Source of the DNA: Flavobacterium sp. RSP15
GTDB taxonomy: Bacteria; Bacteroidota; Bacteroidia; Flavobacteriales; Flavobacteriaceae
Length of the DNA stretch: 64,000 nt
Assembly (NCBI RefSeq): GCF_003968755.1
Contig: NZ_RYDL01000006.1
Coordinates: 62,001 to 126,000, forward strand
Reading direction: 5' to 3'
Below the pieces are notes generated by a model. The model ran no database searches. It saw only the letters and a list, made by a program, of their open reading frames with translations, and was not told where the DNA came from. Below, piece by piece: positions 9,343 through 18,350 of the stretch (position 1 is the stretch's first letter; every line of letters begins with the position of its first letter). A program made the translations under genes and the position numbers.

Positions 9343-10257
9343 ATGAAAAAATATATAAAAAACGTAACGTATTGCTTACTTGCAATGGGCATAGTACTAT
9401 TACAATCTTGTAGTAGTGAAGAAAGTACTGCAGACAATGTACTTGCCAACACTACAAGAGGTGCAATTTTAAGAACTTTAAAAGTAAACCAATCTACTTT
9501 TAATTTCTTTGATACAACTTCTAAATGGTCAGTAAATATTGAAGAACAAGATAGTAAAAATGGAGATCTTCTATCAGAGGTTAGATTGTATGTAAAACAC
9601 ACTAAAAATGGAGTAACAAGTGCAGAAAAATTAGTAAAATCATATTCCGCAACAGCCTTTCCAAAAGGATCTAATAATTTACCTACAGGCGAAGTAAGTG
9701 CTACACTTGCTGAGACTCTGGCTAAATTGGGGATTACAACCGGAGGTTACACTACATCCGATAAATTTACAATGAGATTAGAATTAGTGTTAACGGATGG
9801 TAGAACATTTACTAATACTAACTCTTCTAGTACAGTTGTAGGTGGAGTTTACTTCTCATCAGCGTTCGTATATTCAGTTCAATTCTTTTGTCCATTAGCT
9901 AGCGCAGCTGCTTTCAATGGTAACTACAAAGTAACTGCTGATGCTTGGGCTGACTACGCAGTTGGAGATATAGTGCCTGTTCAATACGTATCCACTGATG
10001 GATTGTATACATTTAGAATTAGAAATACAAACAATCCATACTTAAACAATCCTTCGACTTCCTATATGATAGTAACAATCAACCCTTCAAATGCAGTAGC
10101 AACTGTTACTGCTAATGAGCAGTTCGACTACACAGGCTGGATGAAGGTAACTGTAACTGGATCAGGATCTGTAGGTTCTTGTACTGGGGACATTAACTTA
10201 AGATTAAACTTCAGTGGATCGTCACAAAATCAAACTTTTAACTTAGTTAAAATTTAG
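9343..10257 (+). CDS. Putative surface lipoprotein, third gene of the SusC/D locus
   Basis: 304 residues. The signal peptide ends in LLQSC, giving a lipidated Cys23, and is followed by SSEES, an acidic stretch of the sort used for surface exposure in Bacteroidota. The remainder is rich in Thr, Ser and Asn and looks all-beta ('KWSVNIEEQDSKNGDLLSEV', 'FTMRLELVLTDGRTFTN', 'FNGNYKVTADAWADYAVGD', 'GDINLRLNFSG'). I recognise no catalytic motif. It starts 12 bases after the SusD stop, so it belongs to the operon, and may be an accessory ligand-binding lipoprotein playing the part of SusE/SusF; that role is inference from position only. Confidence 0.7.
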   Translation: MKKYIKNVTYCLLAMGIVLLQSCSSEESTADNVLANTTRGAILRTLKVNQSTFNFFDTTSKWSVNIEEQDSKNGDLLSEVRLYVKHTKNGVTSAEKLVKSYSATAFPKGSNNLPTGEVSATLAETLAKLGITTGGYTTSDKFTMRLELVLTDGRTFTNTNSSSTVVGGVYFSSAFVYSVQFFCPLASAAAFNGNYKVTADAWADYAVGDIVPVQYVSTDGLYTFRIRNTNNPYLNNPSTSYMIVTINPSNAVATVTANEQFDYTGWMKVTVTGSGSVGSCTGDINLRLNFSGSSQNQTFNLVKI

Positions 10258-10280
10258 ATTAAATAAATTTCCATTTATCT

Positions 10281-10314
10281 AAAACCACCATCATTACGAT
10301 GGTGGTTTTTTTTT
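10281..10314 (+). terminator. Rho-independent terminator of the SusC/D operon
   Basis: AAACCACCATC (10282-10292) pairs with GATGGTGGTTT after a short loop, followed by a run of Ts. Confidence 0.92.
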
Positions 10315-10315
10315 A

Positions 10316-10323
10316 TATATTTG
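10316..10323 (+). promoter_or_regulatory. -7 promoter element of rlmB, four bases from the ATG
   Basis: TATATTTG is an exact TAnnTTTG. Only CACC separates it from the ATG at 10328, so transcription should begin at or next to the start codon and the mRNA is probably leaderless. Confidence 0.7.
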
Positions 10324-10327
10324 CACC

Positions 10328-11062
10328 ATGGAAAAAGAACATCAAATATTTGGGATTAGAGCTATAATCGAAGCCATACAGGCGGGCGCGACCGTAGACA
10401 AAGTCTACATTCAGAAGGAAGCAAGCAGCGAACTGATGAAAGACTTAATGAAAGTGATGAAGCGCGGTAATATTAACTTTTCTTATGTTCCGGTTGAAAA
10501 ATTAAATAGATTAACGCCTAATAACCATCAAGGTGCAGTGGCAACCATATCCCCTATCTCCTTTTTTGATTTAGAAACGTTGATTGAATCTGTAATTGAA
10601 AACGGGAAAAAACCATTGTTCTTAATATTAGATCAAATCTCTGATGCTCGTAATTTTGGCGCTATCATCAGAACTGCTGAATGCACCGGCGTAAACGGTA
10701 TTATTGTTCAAAAAGCAGGCTCAGCTCCTGTGAATGGTGATACGGTAAAAACCTCTGCAGGAGCTGTATTCAATATTCCAATTTGCAAAGTAGAACACAT
10801 CAAAGATGCTATTTTCTTATTGCAAGCAAGCGGTATCAAAACAGTTGCTGCAACTGAAAAAACAGATCAAAACATCTATGATATCACTTTGAACGAGCCT
10901 GTTGCCATAATTATGGGATCTGAGGATCGTGGTGTAAACCCATCTGTATTGAAGATTGTTGACGAAAAAGCTAAACTTCCCATGTTTGGAACTATTGGTT
11001 CGTTGAATGTATCCGTAGCTTGTGGTGCTTTTTTATACGAAGCGGTAAGACAGAGAAGTTAA
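10328..11062 (+). CDS. rlmB: 23S rRNA (guanosine-2'-O)-methyltransferase RlmB (SpoU/TrmH family)
   Basis: 244 residues, typical of RlmB, which methylates the ribose of G2251 (E. coli numbering) in 23S rRNA. An N-terminal substrate-binding domain ('IFGIRAIIEAIQAGATVDKVYI') precedes the SPOUT knot with its three motifs: 'LDQISDARNFGAIIRTAEC' at about 99-117, 'IIMGSEDRGVNPSVLKI' near 195-211, and 'LNVSVACGAFLYEAVRQR' at the C-terminus. Single-gene transcript between two terminators, apparently leaderless. Other SpoU members are hard to exclude without alignment, but the N-terminal domain and length favour RlmB. Confidence 0.9.
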   Translation: MEKEHQIFGIRAIIEAIQAGATVDKVYIQKEASSELMKDLMKVMKRGNINFSYVPVEKLNRLTPNNHQGAVATISPISFFDLETLIESVIENGKKPLFLILDQISDARNFGAIIRTAECTGVNGIIVQKAGSAPVNGDTVKTSAGAVFNIPICKVEHIKDAIFLLQASGIKTVAATEKTDQNIYDITLNEPVAIIMGSEDRGVNPSVLKIVDEKAKLPMFGTIGSLNVSVACGAFLYEAVRQRS

Positions 11063-11108
11063 TTTCCAAACCCTTCCCAAAGAATAGGGAACCAAAACAA
11101 ATACACTA

Positions 11109-11146
11109 AAAATGAATCAAGACTCCCGTTTTGATTCATTTTTTTT
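11109..11146. terminator. Bidirectional terminator between rlmB and the rhomboid gene
   Basis: AATGAATCAA (11111-11120) pairs with TTGATTCATT (11131-11140), with A-rich sequence before and T-rich sequence after, so it can act on both strands. It overlaps the last codons and the stop of the rhomboid gene (TGA, minus strand, 11117-11119). Confidence 0.8.
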
Positions 11147-11914
11147 GTCTGTAACAATGTGATACCCTACATGGAAATTGGAAGTATAATACGTTGATAA
11201 TTGCTGTTGTACTTCATTTTCCTCATTTTCTTCATTTTTTGGAAGATTTACAAAATTACCGTTGGCATCAAATCGCTGCATGAATTTATCTGCCACGGGA
11301 TCATAATCCGGATGTTCCCAATCATACTTATGGACTTTTTTATATTCTGGAGTTTTATATACTAACGTAAGAAGGAATCCGGAGAGCAACCCTGCCAGGT
11401 GACCTTCCCAAGAAATAGACTTATTACCTGGAATCTCAGGACTTGGAAAAACATACCAAACTAAACCCCCATAAACAACAATCACGGCAAGAGACAAGGC
11501 TAATAATCGATTGTACTTTGTTTGAATTCCCTTAAAAAAAATAAAACTAAACAATACATAAATCAAACTGCTGGCTCCAATATGGTAATTCTCCCGACCA
11601 ATAATCCACGTAATAAATCCAGACAATAGAATTCCATACCCAACAACCGCCAACGATTGTTTCGCATAGAAAAATTGTAAAGCGACCAATAATACCAATA
11701 CAGGTATTGAGTTGTTGTACAAATGCTCTATATCACTATGAATAAAAGGACTGAACAAGATTCCTTGCAGACCTGAAAATGTTCGAGGGTAAATACCGTT
11801 TTGGACAAAGTCAAAATCAAATCGAATTTCGAGCCAAAAAATAAACCACAGGAATACTACAAAAAAAAGAGGCAGTCCAATAACTAAATTCGTGAATTTA
11901 AAATGTTTGTCCAT
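11117..11914 (-). CDS. Rhomboid-family intramembrane serine protease
   Basis: 265 residues with about six membrane-spanning stretches. Active-site features: 'HSDIEHLYNN' in the second segment, nucleophile Ser115 in 'GASSLIY', and the catalytic His172 in 'WEGHLAGLLSG'. The usual GxSG reads GASS here, a known kind of variation. The soluble C-terminal tail (from about 200) is hydrophilic, Glu/Asn-rich and ends in ESKRES, encoded by the terminator stem. Family knowledge: cuts transmembrane substrates within the inner membrane; substrates in flavobacteria are unknown. Convergent with rlmB. Confidence 0.9.
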   Translation of the reverse strand: MDKHFKFTNLVIGLPLFFVVFLWFIFWLEIRFDFDFVQNGIYPRTFSGLQGILFSPFIHSDIEHLYNNSIPVLVLLVALQFFYAKQSLAVVGYGILLSGFITWIIGRENYHIGASSLIYVLFSFIFFKGIQTKYNRLLALSLAVIVVYGGLVWYVFPSPEIPGNKSISWEGHLAGLLSGFLLTLVYKTPEYKKVHKYDWEHPDYDPVADKFMQRFDANGNFVNLPKNEENEENEVQQQLSTYYTSNFHVGYHIVTDKKNESKRES

Positions 11915-12024
11915 GAATCCTACTTGTTTATACGATCTTCTTAATTCAAAAACTTCTCCAAAAGCAATTTAATGCAATTTTGTCATAGTGTAACCTAATA
12001 GTAAAATTAAACACAAGAATTCCT

Positions 12025-12090
12025 AGCCCAGATGGAAACGGCATCCCACGCTTTTTTGCGTGGATATAGTGTACAGCTGGAAATAGCTCC
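12025..12090 (+). repeat. Structured intergenic element, copy 1
   Basis: Begins AGCCCAGATGG and ends ACAGCTGGAAATAGCTCC. CCAG (12028-12031) can pair with CTGG (12077-12080), and the centre ATCCCACGC/GCGTGGAT closes a T6 loop. The same two ends recur at 22747-22826 and, inverted, at 35387-35525. It lies upstream of rarA and divergent from the rhomboid gene. It may be a small RNA or repetitive extragenic element; Rfam's Flavo-1 is one candidate identity I cannot confirm. Confidence 0.65.
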
Positions 12091-12138
12091 AAAAAATAAA
12101 TTTGACAATCATAAATGGGCTTAGATTAAAAAAAATAT

Positions 12139-12146
12139 TAATTTTG
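12139..12146 (+). promoter_or_regulatory. -7 promoter element of rarA, four bases from the ATG
   Basis: TAATTTTG matches TAnnTTTG exactly, followed by CACA and then the ATG at 12151, the same four-base spacing as rlmB. A leaderless mRNA is expected. Confidence 0.7.
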
Positions 12147-12150
12147 CACA

Positions 12151-13428
12151 ATGGAAGCACCACTTGCAGAGCGCATACGACCACAAAAATTAGAAGAGTA
12201 TATTAGTCAATCCCATTTGGTTGGACCAAATGGTTCCTTGACACAACAAATTACAAAAGGAATTATCCCTTCCTTAATTTTTTGGGGGCCACCGGGCACT
12301 GGTAAAACTACTTTAGCACAAATTATTGCACAGGAATCAAAACGACCCTTTTATATTTTGAGTGCCATCAATTCCGGTGTGAAAGACATTCGCGAGGTGA
12401 TTGAAAAAGCGAAGCAAAGTGGTGGTTTGTTTACGGCTAAAAACCCTATATTATTCATCGATGAGATTCATCGTTTTAGCAAATCCCAACAAGATTCGTT
12501 ATTGGCTGCGGTAGAAAAAGGGTGGATCACCCTAATTGGTGCCACTACAGAAAACCCTAGTTTTGAAGTTATTCCAGCACTACTGTCCCGATGTCAGGTG
12601 TATGTTTTGAACGCTTTTAGCAAAAAAGATTTAGAAACACTTCTGGAACGCGCCATAAAAACAGACGCTTATTTGCAGACCAAAAACATTAAACTAAGAG
12701 AAACAGAAGCCTTATTGCGCCTTTCCGGTGGTGATGGACGCAAGCTGTTGAATATTTTTGAACTTGTTGTACATGCATCCGAAGAAGACGATGTTATAAT
12801 CACAAACGAACGTGTTTTTGCTTTAGTACAACAAAATACCGTTTTGTATGACAAGACCGGCGAGCAACATTATGACATTGTTTCAGCTTTTATAAAATCC
12901 ATTCGGGGAAGTGATCCAAATGGTGCTGTGTATTGGCTTGCCCGCATGATTGAAGGCGGTGAAGATGTTAAATTTATCGCTCGTCGAATGCTTATCCTGA
13001 GTAGTGAAGATATAGGAAATGCCAATCCAACTGCTTTTATTATGGCCAATAATACCTTTCAGGCGGTTGCCACAATTGGATATCCGGAAAGCAGGATTAT
13101 ATTAAGCCAATGTGCCGTTTATTTAGCCACTTCCCCTAAAAGTAACGCTTCGTATTTGGCCATTGGAACTGCGCAACAACTTGTAAAACAAACTGGCGAT
13201 TTACCGGTACCAATTCACTTGCGCAACGCGCCCACTAAATTAATGAAAGAATTAGGGTATGGCGAAGAATATAAATATGCACACGATTACGCAAATAATT
13301 TTGCAGAACAAGAATTCCTTCCTAATGAACTGTCCAAAAATTCCATCTATATTCCCGGAAATAACTCCCGAGAAAACATCACAAGAGAATTCTTAAAAAA
13401 CCGCTGGAAAAATAAATATGGCTATTAA
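12151..13428 (+). CDS. rarA: Replication-associated recombination protein A (AAA+ ATPase)
   Basis: 425 residues. '[22 protein letters not shown]' opens the protein as in RarA/MgsA. Walker A is GPPGTGKT at about 46-53, Walker [10 protein letters not shown] at about 99-107, sensor I '[12 protein letters not shown]', arginine finger 'LLSRCQVY', and the C-terminal tetramerisation part '[23 protein letters not shown]' (here with V-S-A) plus 'ANPTAF'. Family role: acts at stalled replication forks, related to the clamp loader and eukaryotic WRNIP1. Single gene with its own promoter. Confidence 0.95.
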   Translation: MEAPLAERIRPQKLEEYISQSHLVGPNGSLTQQITKGIIPSLIFWGPPGTGKTTLAQIIAQESKRPFYILSAINSGVKDIREVIEKAKQSGGLFTAKNPILFIDEIHRFSKSQQDSLLAAVEKGWITLIGATTENPSFEVIPALLSRCQVYVLNAFSKKDLETLLERAIKTDAYLQTKNIKLRETEALLRLSGGDGRKLLNIFELVVHASEEDDVIITNERVFALVQQNTVLYDKTGEQHYDIVSAFIKSIRGSDPNGAVYWLARMIEGGEDVKFIARRMLILSSEDIGNANPTAFIMANNTFQAVATIGYPESRIILSQCAVYLATSPKSNASYLAIGTAQQLVKQTGDLPVPIHLRNAPTKLMKELGYGEEYKYAHDYANNFAEQEFLPNELSKNSIYIPGNNSRENITREFLKNRWKNKYGY

Positions 13429-13433
13429 AATAC

Positions 13434-13465
13434 AAAAAGGGATACACTGCAGTACATCCCTTTTA
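13434..13465. terminator. Bidirectional terminator between rarA and the convergent operon
   Basis: AAAAGGGAT (13435-13443) pairs with ATCCCTTTT (13456-13464). Placed between two convergent genes. Confidence 0.8.
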
Positions 13466-13490
13466 GAAAAATAATTAATTTATAATTGCG

Positions 13491-14234
13491 CTAAAACTTT
13501 ACTGCTATTTTTTCAGAATATAATTTGTCGTTTTCATAATACTCAAAAAACCATTGGTTGTTCTTAGCAATTAAAACACCTTTAATATCTCCTTTGAAAG
13601 CGATAAAAGATTCGGCACTAGAGGTTTTAAAAACTTTCATAACAACTTTTGGAGAACTATCAATCAACTGGAAACCGGTTGCCGTAGGCTGAGCATAAAG
13701 CAAATCCATTTCTTTTTCATCAGATACTGAGGCGCTGACTACTTTTTGAGCCAACACCACCGGAGCGGTCAAGGGCTTGGTAACTTCTGGCTCCATAGTT
13801 GTTTTTGTAGTACCGTTATATTTATATTGCAACTCATTAACGGATTCAAAAGCGTAGTTAAGCGCTTCGCCATACGCAGTTTCATATTGTTTCTCCTTGC
13901 TTTTCCCCACTGCAGATTGGAAAATTATTTTCCCGTAACAATCCTTAAGTGTCACAAATAACTTAGTCATCAAAAAAGCATTTTCTTTAACAACATCCAT
14001 ATACAACAAACTGCAACGGTCATTGTAATCACTTGGAATGGCTTCGTTGCTGTAAAAAGCTTCAAAACCGGCTTTGTTTAGATTAAATTTAGACATTGTT
14101 GTCAGTCGATACTGATTCTCTGTTTTGAGGAAATCATACTTAACGGGAATAATCACAGCTTTATAATCGTTTACCGATTGAGAATAGGAATAACTAACAA
14201 CTAATATCAGCAGGAATACGAATGATTTTTTCAT
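13491..14234 (-). CDS. Secreted protein of unknown function
   Basis: 247 residues with a signal peptide (MKKSFVFLLILVVSYSYSQ), so it is exported to the periplasm. The middle ('LLYMDVVKENAFLMTKLFVTLKDCYGKIIF', 'AYGEALNYAFESVNELQYKYNG') suggests a mixed alpha/beta domain; the C-terminal third has short beta strands ('FIAFKGDIKGVLIAKNNQWFFEYYENDKLY'). No catalytic motif recognised. It is the last gene of a six-gene operon (TPR protein, mpl, GNAT, radC, yjjG, this gene), starting two bases after yjjG's stop. Looks like a conserved flavobacterial family. Confidence 0.75.
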   Translation of the reverse strand: MKKSFVFLLILVVSYSYSQSVNDYKAVIIPVKYDFLKTENQYRLTTMSKFNLNKAGFEAFYSNEAIPSDYNDRCSLLYMDVVKENAFLMTKLFVTLKDCYGKIIFQSAVGKSKEKQYETAYGEALNYAFESVNELQYKYNGTTKTTMEPEVTKPLTAPVVLAQKVVSASVSDEKEMDLLYAQPTATGFQLIDSSPKVVMKVFKTSSAESFIAFKGDIKGVLIAKNNQWFFEYYENDKLYSEKIAVKF

Positions 14235-14236
14235 CT

Positions 14237-14926
14237 TTATAAATATTTTTTAAGTTCTAATAAATGGTTAATTTGTATGATGTGCTGTTCTACCTGAACT
14301 TTACTTTCATTAAAGAAAATAGCTTGCAGTCCCGCATCCAGTGCTCCTTGAACATCCGCTTCTAAACTATCACCAATCATGATACTTTTTTCTTTTTTGG
14401 CTTTGGCCAAATCTAAAGCGTAATCAAAGATAATAGGATTTGGTTTTTTTACTCCAGCCATTTCTGAATTAGTTATGGTCTGAAAATAGCTTCCAATTTT
14501 TGAATTGTTCAATTTTTTAAATTGCACTTCCGCAAAACCATTGGTTATAATATGCAAATTGTATTTAGGTTTTAAATACTCCAAAAGTTCTACTGTCCCA
14601 TCAAAAAGATGATTGTTGTCCGGCAAAAACCGAATATAATCCTCCGCTATAGTCTCTATTTCTTCATCTGAAATAGTATAACTCAACGCATCAAACGAGT
14701 GTTTCAATCGATTGTACCGTAACTCCTGATGGGTAATCTTATCGTATTGATAAAGTGCCCAACACGCTTGGTTAATTGGAACATATTTTTCAATAAATTC
14801 CTTGGTTGCTATCGTTGGATGATTTCTATTGAAAATAGTCTCAAAAGTGAGCTCTGAATTTTTATCAAAATCCCAAAGGGTATGATCTAAATCAAAAAAA
14901 ACGTCCTTTATATGTGTTTGTTTCAT
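14237..14926 (-). CDS. yjjG: YjjG-type noncanonical pyrimidine nucleotidase (HAD superfamily)
   Basis: 229 residues. HAD motif I is DLDHTLWDFD (about 12-21), motif II 'IITNGF', motif III Lys in 'GVKKPNPIIFDYAL', and motif IV 'MIGDSLEADVQGA'. The phrase DHTLWDFDKNS is characteristic of YjjG, which dephosphorylates noncanonical pyrimidine nucleotides as a house-cleaning enzyme. Other HAD phosphatases remain possible, but the full match along the cap domain makes YjjG the best call. Co-operonic with radC, nine bases upstream. Confidence 0.88.
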   Translation of the reverse strand: MKQTHIKDVFFDLDHTLWDFDKNSELTFETIFNRNHPTIATKEFIEKYVPINQACWALYQYDKITHQELRYNRLKHSFDALSYTISDEEIETIAEDYIRFLPDNNHLFDGTVELLEYLKPKYNLHIITNGFAEVQFKKLNNSKIGSYFQTITNSEMAGVKKPNPIIFDYALDLAKAKKEKSIMIGDSLEADVQGALDAGLQAIFFNESKVQVEQHIIQINHLLELKKYL

Positions 14927-14935
14927 TTTGTAATT

Positions 14936-15631
14936 TTAAAATATCCCTTCATCTGCAAAGCTGAAATAACTGGTTTCAGTTATAATAAGATGATCCAACA
15001 CTTTTATTTCTAAACTATCACCTGCCAATTTTAATTTTCTTGTAATTTGCTTGTCGGCATCACTAGGAATCAAGGTTCCGGAAGGATGATTGTGACACAA
15101 GATCAATGCTGTAGCTCCTATTTCGAGCGCCGTTTTGAAAACGATTCGCACATCGACCAATGTTCCGGTGATTCCGCCTTTACTCAATTGAGATTTTGAC
15201 AGTACCTTATTGGAGTTATTCAAATAAATAATCCAAAATTCTTCGTGTGGTAATTCCCCAATAATAGGCTGCATGATTTCGAAAATGATTTTGCTGGAAG
15301 TAATTTTCGTCAATTCCACAACCTCTTCGCCTCTTCTGCGTCTTCCTAATTCTAAAGCAGCAATAATAGAAATGGCCTTTGCCTCTCCTATTCCTTTAAA
15401 TTGCATGAGCTGAGACAGTGATAATTTTCCTAAGGCATTCAAATTAGTATCTACGCTTGCCAAAATCCGTTTACTCAAATCCACCGCTGACTCATTCCTG
15501 CTGCCGGAACCTATCAAAATAGCTATCAGTTCCGCATCACTCAAAACACTTTTACCTTTCAGCATTAGTTTTTCACGTGGTTTATCGTCTTCGGACCAAT
15601 TGGTAATAGGAAAAAAGGAATTTTCAGCCAT
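14936..15631 (-). CDS. radC: RadC-family JAB-domain protein
   Basis: Start taken at ATG 15631 (MAENSFFPITNW), giving 231 residues. An in-frame upstream ATG at 15664 would overlap the GNAT gene and add residues absent from the family. The UPF0758/helix-hairpin-helix N-terminal half ('DKPREKLMLKG', 'LMQFKGIGEAKAISIIAALELGRRR') is followed by a JAMM domain with 'LCHNHPSGTLIPSDAD', supplying the HxH and Asp zinc ligands. Despite the historical name, a direct DNA-repair role is unproven. Confidence 0.92.
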   Translation of the reverse strand: MAENSFFPITNWSEDDKPREKLMLKGKSVLSDAELIAILIGSGSRNESAVDLSKRILASVDTNLNALGKLSLSQLMQFKGIGEAKAISIIAALELGRRRRGEEVVELTKITSSKIIFEIMQPIIGELPHEEFWIIYLNNSNKVLSKSQLSKGGITGTLVDVRIVFKTALEIGATALILCHNHPSGTLIPSDADKQITRKLKLAGDSLEIKVLDHLIITETSYFSFADEGIF

Positions 15632-15642
15632 TCGCTTGTTGT

Positions 15643-16101
15643 TTAAATTTGTTTGCGCATGCAAATACTATTTTCTAAACCCACATAAGGCTCATAATTA
15701 TCAACAATTACATATCCTGCTTTTTGATACAAAGCAATGGCTTCCTTTTGCTTGTATAATGTTTCCAAAACAGAAAATGATGATCCAGAATCCTGCGCCC
15801 AAAGTTCCAATTCTCGTAAAATAGTTTGAGCCAATCCCATTCCTCGCACCTCAGGAGAAACAAACATACGTTTTATTTCAATTGTATTTTTATCATATTT
15901 TTTAAAACAACCGCAAGCAACAGCTTCGTTTTTTAAATATACAACAATAACATTTGGGTTTAATTCCAAAATATTATTACCCCAATAGTCGGTTTTTAAT
16001 TCGGGATAACGCTCCCATAAACTTTTATCTAAAGCGCTAATAAGAGCCATAAAATCAGGATTTTCGCTTGTAGTCTTAGCAATTCTTATAGAATCTTTCA
16101 T
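15643..16101 (-). CDS. GNAT-family N-acetyltransferase
   Basis: 152 residues. The acetyl-CoA binding core reads 'EIKRMFVSPEVRGMGLAQTILRELE', with the R-x-x-G-x-G/A loop, and the C-terminal strand is 'FSVLETLYKQKEAIALYQKAGY', typical of GNAT. The acceptor cannot be predicted. Lies eight bases behind mpl and 11 before radC, so it is part of the mpl operon. Confidence 0.88.
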   Translation of the reverse strand: MKDSIRIAKTTSENPDFMALISALDKSLWERYPELKTDYWGNNILELNPNVIVVYLKNEAVACGCFKKYDKNTIEIKRMFVSPEVRGMGLAQTILRELELWAQDSGSSFSVLETLYKQKEAIALYQKAGYVIVDNYEPYVGLENSICMRKQI

Positions 16102-16109
16102 AGCATTAT

Positions 16110-17465
16110 TTACTTTACCAATTCCTTTACTTCATCAAAATTCAATCCGCCGTAATTACCGGAACTCATCAACAACAAAGCCGAATTTTCAAGGTTTAAA
16201 TTAAACAAATAATTCGCAAAATCTTTTGGATTGGTATAAATAATTAAATCTTTTCTGTTAAAAGCAGTAGCAATTTGCTCGTGTGTTACTTCCTCCAATT
16301 GTTTGATTTTTACGGCATCGGGCGAATAAAAAACTACAGCTGTATCAGCATATTCAAGTGCGCCTTCATATTCTTTCAAGAATTCCGCATTCAAGCTACT
16401 ATAAGTGTGAAGTTCTAAACAACCCACTAAAGTACGATTTGGATATTGTTCTTTCACCGCCTTAGTCGTTGCTGCCACTTTACTTGGGGAATGTGCAAAA
16501 TCTTTATAGGCCACTTTTGTTTTACTCTCCGCAATTTTTTCTAATCGCTTTGATGCGCCTTTGAAACTGGCAATCGCTTCATAAAAATCAGCTTCATCAA
16601 CACCCATATTCTGGCAAATCCATTTGGCACCAGCCAAATTATTTAGATTATGTGCTCCAAAAACTTCAATTGGCATGTCGCCTTCCGGAGTTTCCAGCAG
16701 TGTCACACCCTCATTAACAGTATATTTGGGGGTATGATAGGCTAATTTTCGGATTGGATTTGTAGCCGCTTCTGCAACACGTTTTACTTCAGCATCATCT
16801 TCATTGTATACTAGAATACCACCATTGGTAATTTTGCCAATAAAAATTCCGAACTGCTCCACGTAATTTTCGTAAGTTGGAAAAACATTAATATGATCCC
16901 AAGCAATCCCTGAAATTAGAGCAATATTAGGCTGATACAAATGGAACTTTGGTCTTCTGTCTATCGGCGAGGACAAATATTCATCTCCTTCTAAAACGAT
17001 AAAGTCATTCTCTTCCGTAAGATGCACCATTGTATCAAATCCTTCCAGTTGAGCGCCAACCATGTAATCTACAGCAATGTCATGGTAGTGCATTACATGT
17101 AAAATCATCGAAGTTATAGTTGTTTTTCCATGAGAGCCACCAATAACCACACGTGTTTTATTTTTAGATTGTTCGTACAAAAACTCCGGATACGAATATA
17201 TTTTGAGTCCTAATTCCTGGGCTTTCAATAATTCAGGATTATCTGCTTTGGCATGCATGCCAAGAATTACAGCTTCAATAGCTGATGTTATTTTTTCAGG
17301 AAACCAGCCTAATGCTGGAGGTAAAATGCCTTTTTTGTCTAATCTAGATTTTGACGGTTCAAAAATAGCATCGTCACTTCCTGTAACTTGATATCCTTTA
17401 TTGTGTAATGCCAGAGCAAGATTGTGCATGGCACTTCCTCCAATAGCTATAAAATGTGTACGCAT
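16110..17465 (-). CDS. mpl: UDP-N-acetylmuramate:tripeptide ligase (murein peptide ligase)
   Basis: 451 residues, Mur-ligase architecture. N-terminal Rossmann part 'MRTHFIAIGGSAMHNLALAL', ATP-binding loop 'GGSHGKTTIT' at about 109-118, central 'LEGDEYLSSPIDRRPKFHLY' and 'ISGIAWDHINVFPTYENY', C-terminal 'VAYKDFAHSPSKVAATTKAV'. It attaches recycled L-Ala-D-Glu-meso-DAP tripeptide to UDP-MurNAc, a wall-recycling step in the cytoplasm. The sequence at the third motif (DEY) distinguishes Mpl from MurC. anmK at 48.2 kb serves the same recycling theme but is not linked. Confidence 0.93.
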   Translation of the reverse strand: MRTHFIAIGGSAMHNLALALHNKGYQVTGSDDAIFEPSKSRLDKKGILPPALGWFPEKITSAIEAVILGMHAKADNPELLKAQELGLKIYSYPEFLYEQSKNKTRVVIGGSHGKTTITSMILHVMHYHDIAVDYMVGAQLEGFDTMVHLTEENDFIVLEGDEYLSSPIDRRPKFHLYQPNIALISGIAWDHINVFPTYENYVEQFGIFIGKITNGGILVYNEDDAEVKRVAEAATNPIRKLAYHTPKYTVNEGVTLLETPEGDMPIEVFGAHNLNNLAGAKWICQNMGVDEADFYEAIASFKGASKRLEKIAESKTKVAYKDFAHSPSKVAATTKAVKEQYPNRTLVGCLELHTYSSLNAEFLKEYEGALEYADTAVVFYSPDAVKIKQLEEVTHEQIATAFNRKDLIIYTNPKDFANYLFNLNLENSALLLMSSGNYGGLNFDEVKELVK

Positions 17466-17503
17466 TTTAATTTATGGTTTTTAAATTCAAGACGAAATAA
17501 AAA

Positions 17504-18202
17504 TCAGTCTTGAACTTTATTATTATAGGTTTCTAATATTGATTTTGCTTTTTCAGGCGCGCTCATTTTATTTTTATACAAATCAGCTAATTTTTGATAA
17601 CTTGTTTTGGAGCCTCCTGCTAGTATTGCTTTTTTATAGTGTAGTTCTGCCACTTTATACCTTTTAAAATATTCCTCAATATGTCCTCTTGACAAATATC
17701 CATCAACAGGCGACAACCGTAATAATTCATCGGAATATTTCATAGCCTTAGATTCACTCCCGCCAACAATACCCGGTAACTGAATATATATTTCAATCAA
17801 AGCCCAGCGCGCTTGAATGTGTTTGGGATTCAGATTGATGGCTTTTTCGAAGGAGGATTTGACTTCATCAATCATTCCAAGAGCCCTGAATTTATTGGAT
17901 TCTTTGGCTTTCATTCCTAGAGCTCCTCCGTATTTATAGTGATAATCAGCTTCGGAAGGTTTTAAAATTTTTAGCTTTTTGTAATAAACAATCGCTTTGT
18001 CCCAAGATCTATTCTGCCCGGCAATGTCTCCTAAATATTCCATCGTTTTTAAATCCGATGGATTGGACCGCAAAATAGATTCAAAGACCAACTCGGCCTG
18101 ATCTATTTTATTCGCCTTATATAGTTTTTCTGCTCTTTCAAAATCAGATTGGGACCAAATCATAATAGGGTATAATAAAAAGACTAGTATAAAATGTTTC
18201 AT
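17504..18202 (-). CDS. Secreted tetratricopeptide-repeat protein
   Basis: 232 residues with a signal peptide (MKHFILVFLLYPIMIWSQ). At least four TPR units follow: 'FERAEKLYKANKIDQAELVF', 'LKTMEYLGDIAGQNRSWDKA', 'HYKYGGALGMKAKES', 'IQARWALIEIYIQLPG', 'YKVAELHYKKAILAGG'. Presumably a periplasmic scaffold. It lies 38 bases upstream of mpl and may head that operon. The intergenic space to the divergent gene at 18351 (148 bases) should hold both promoters. Confidence 0.85.
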   Translation of the reverse strand: MKHFILVFLLYPIMIWSQSDFERAEKLYKANKIDQAELVFESILRSNPSDLKTMEYLGDIAGQNRSWDKAIVYYKKLKILKPSEADYHYKYGGALGMKAKESNKFRALGMIDEVKSSFEKAINLNPKHIQARWALIEIYIQLPGIVGGSESKAMKYSDELLRLSPVDGYLSRGHIEEYFKRYKVAELHYKKAILAGGSKTSYQKLADLYKNKMSAPEKAKSILETYNNKVQD

Positions 18203-18350
18203 TCTTCAAAAATAAGGAAAATTTAAAGTATTAAACAGCTTTTTTAGTCTTAAAAAAAGTTAACAAATCAATATGTAACGTGTAATAATAATAATAATAC
18301 ATAAGACACATTACCATAACACAGAGTAATTAATTTCGTCAAAACAAATT

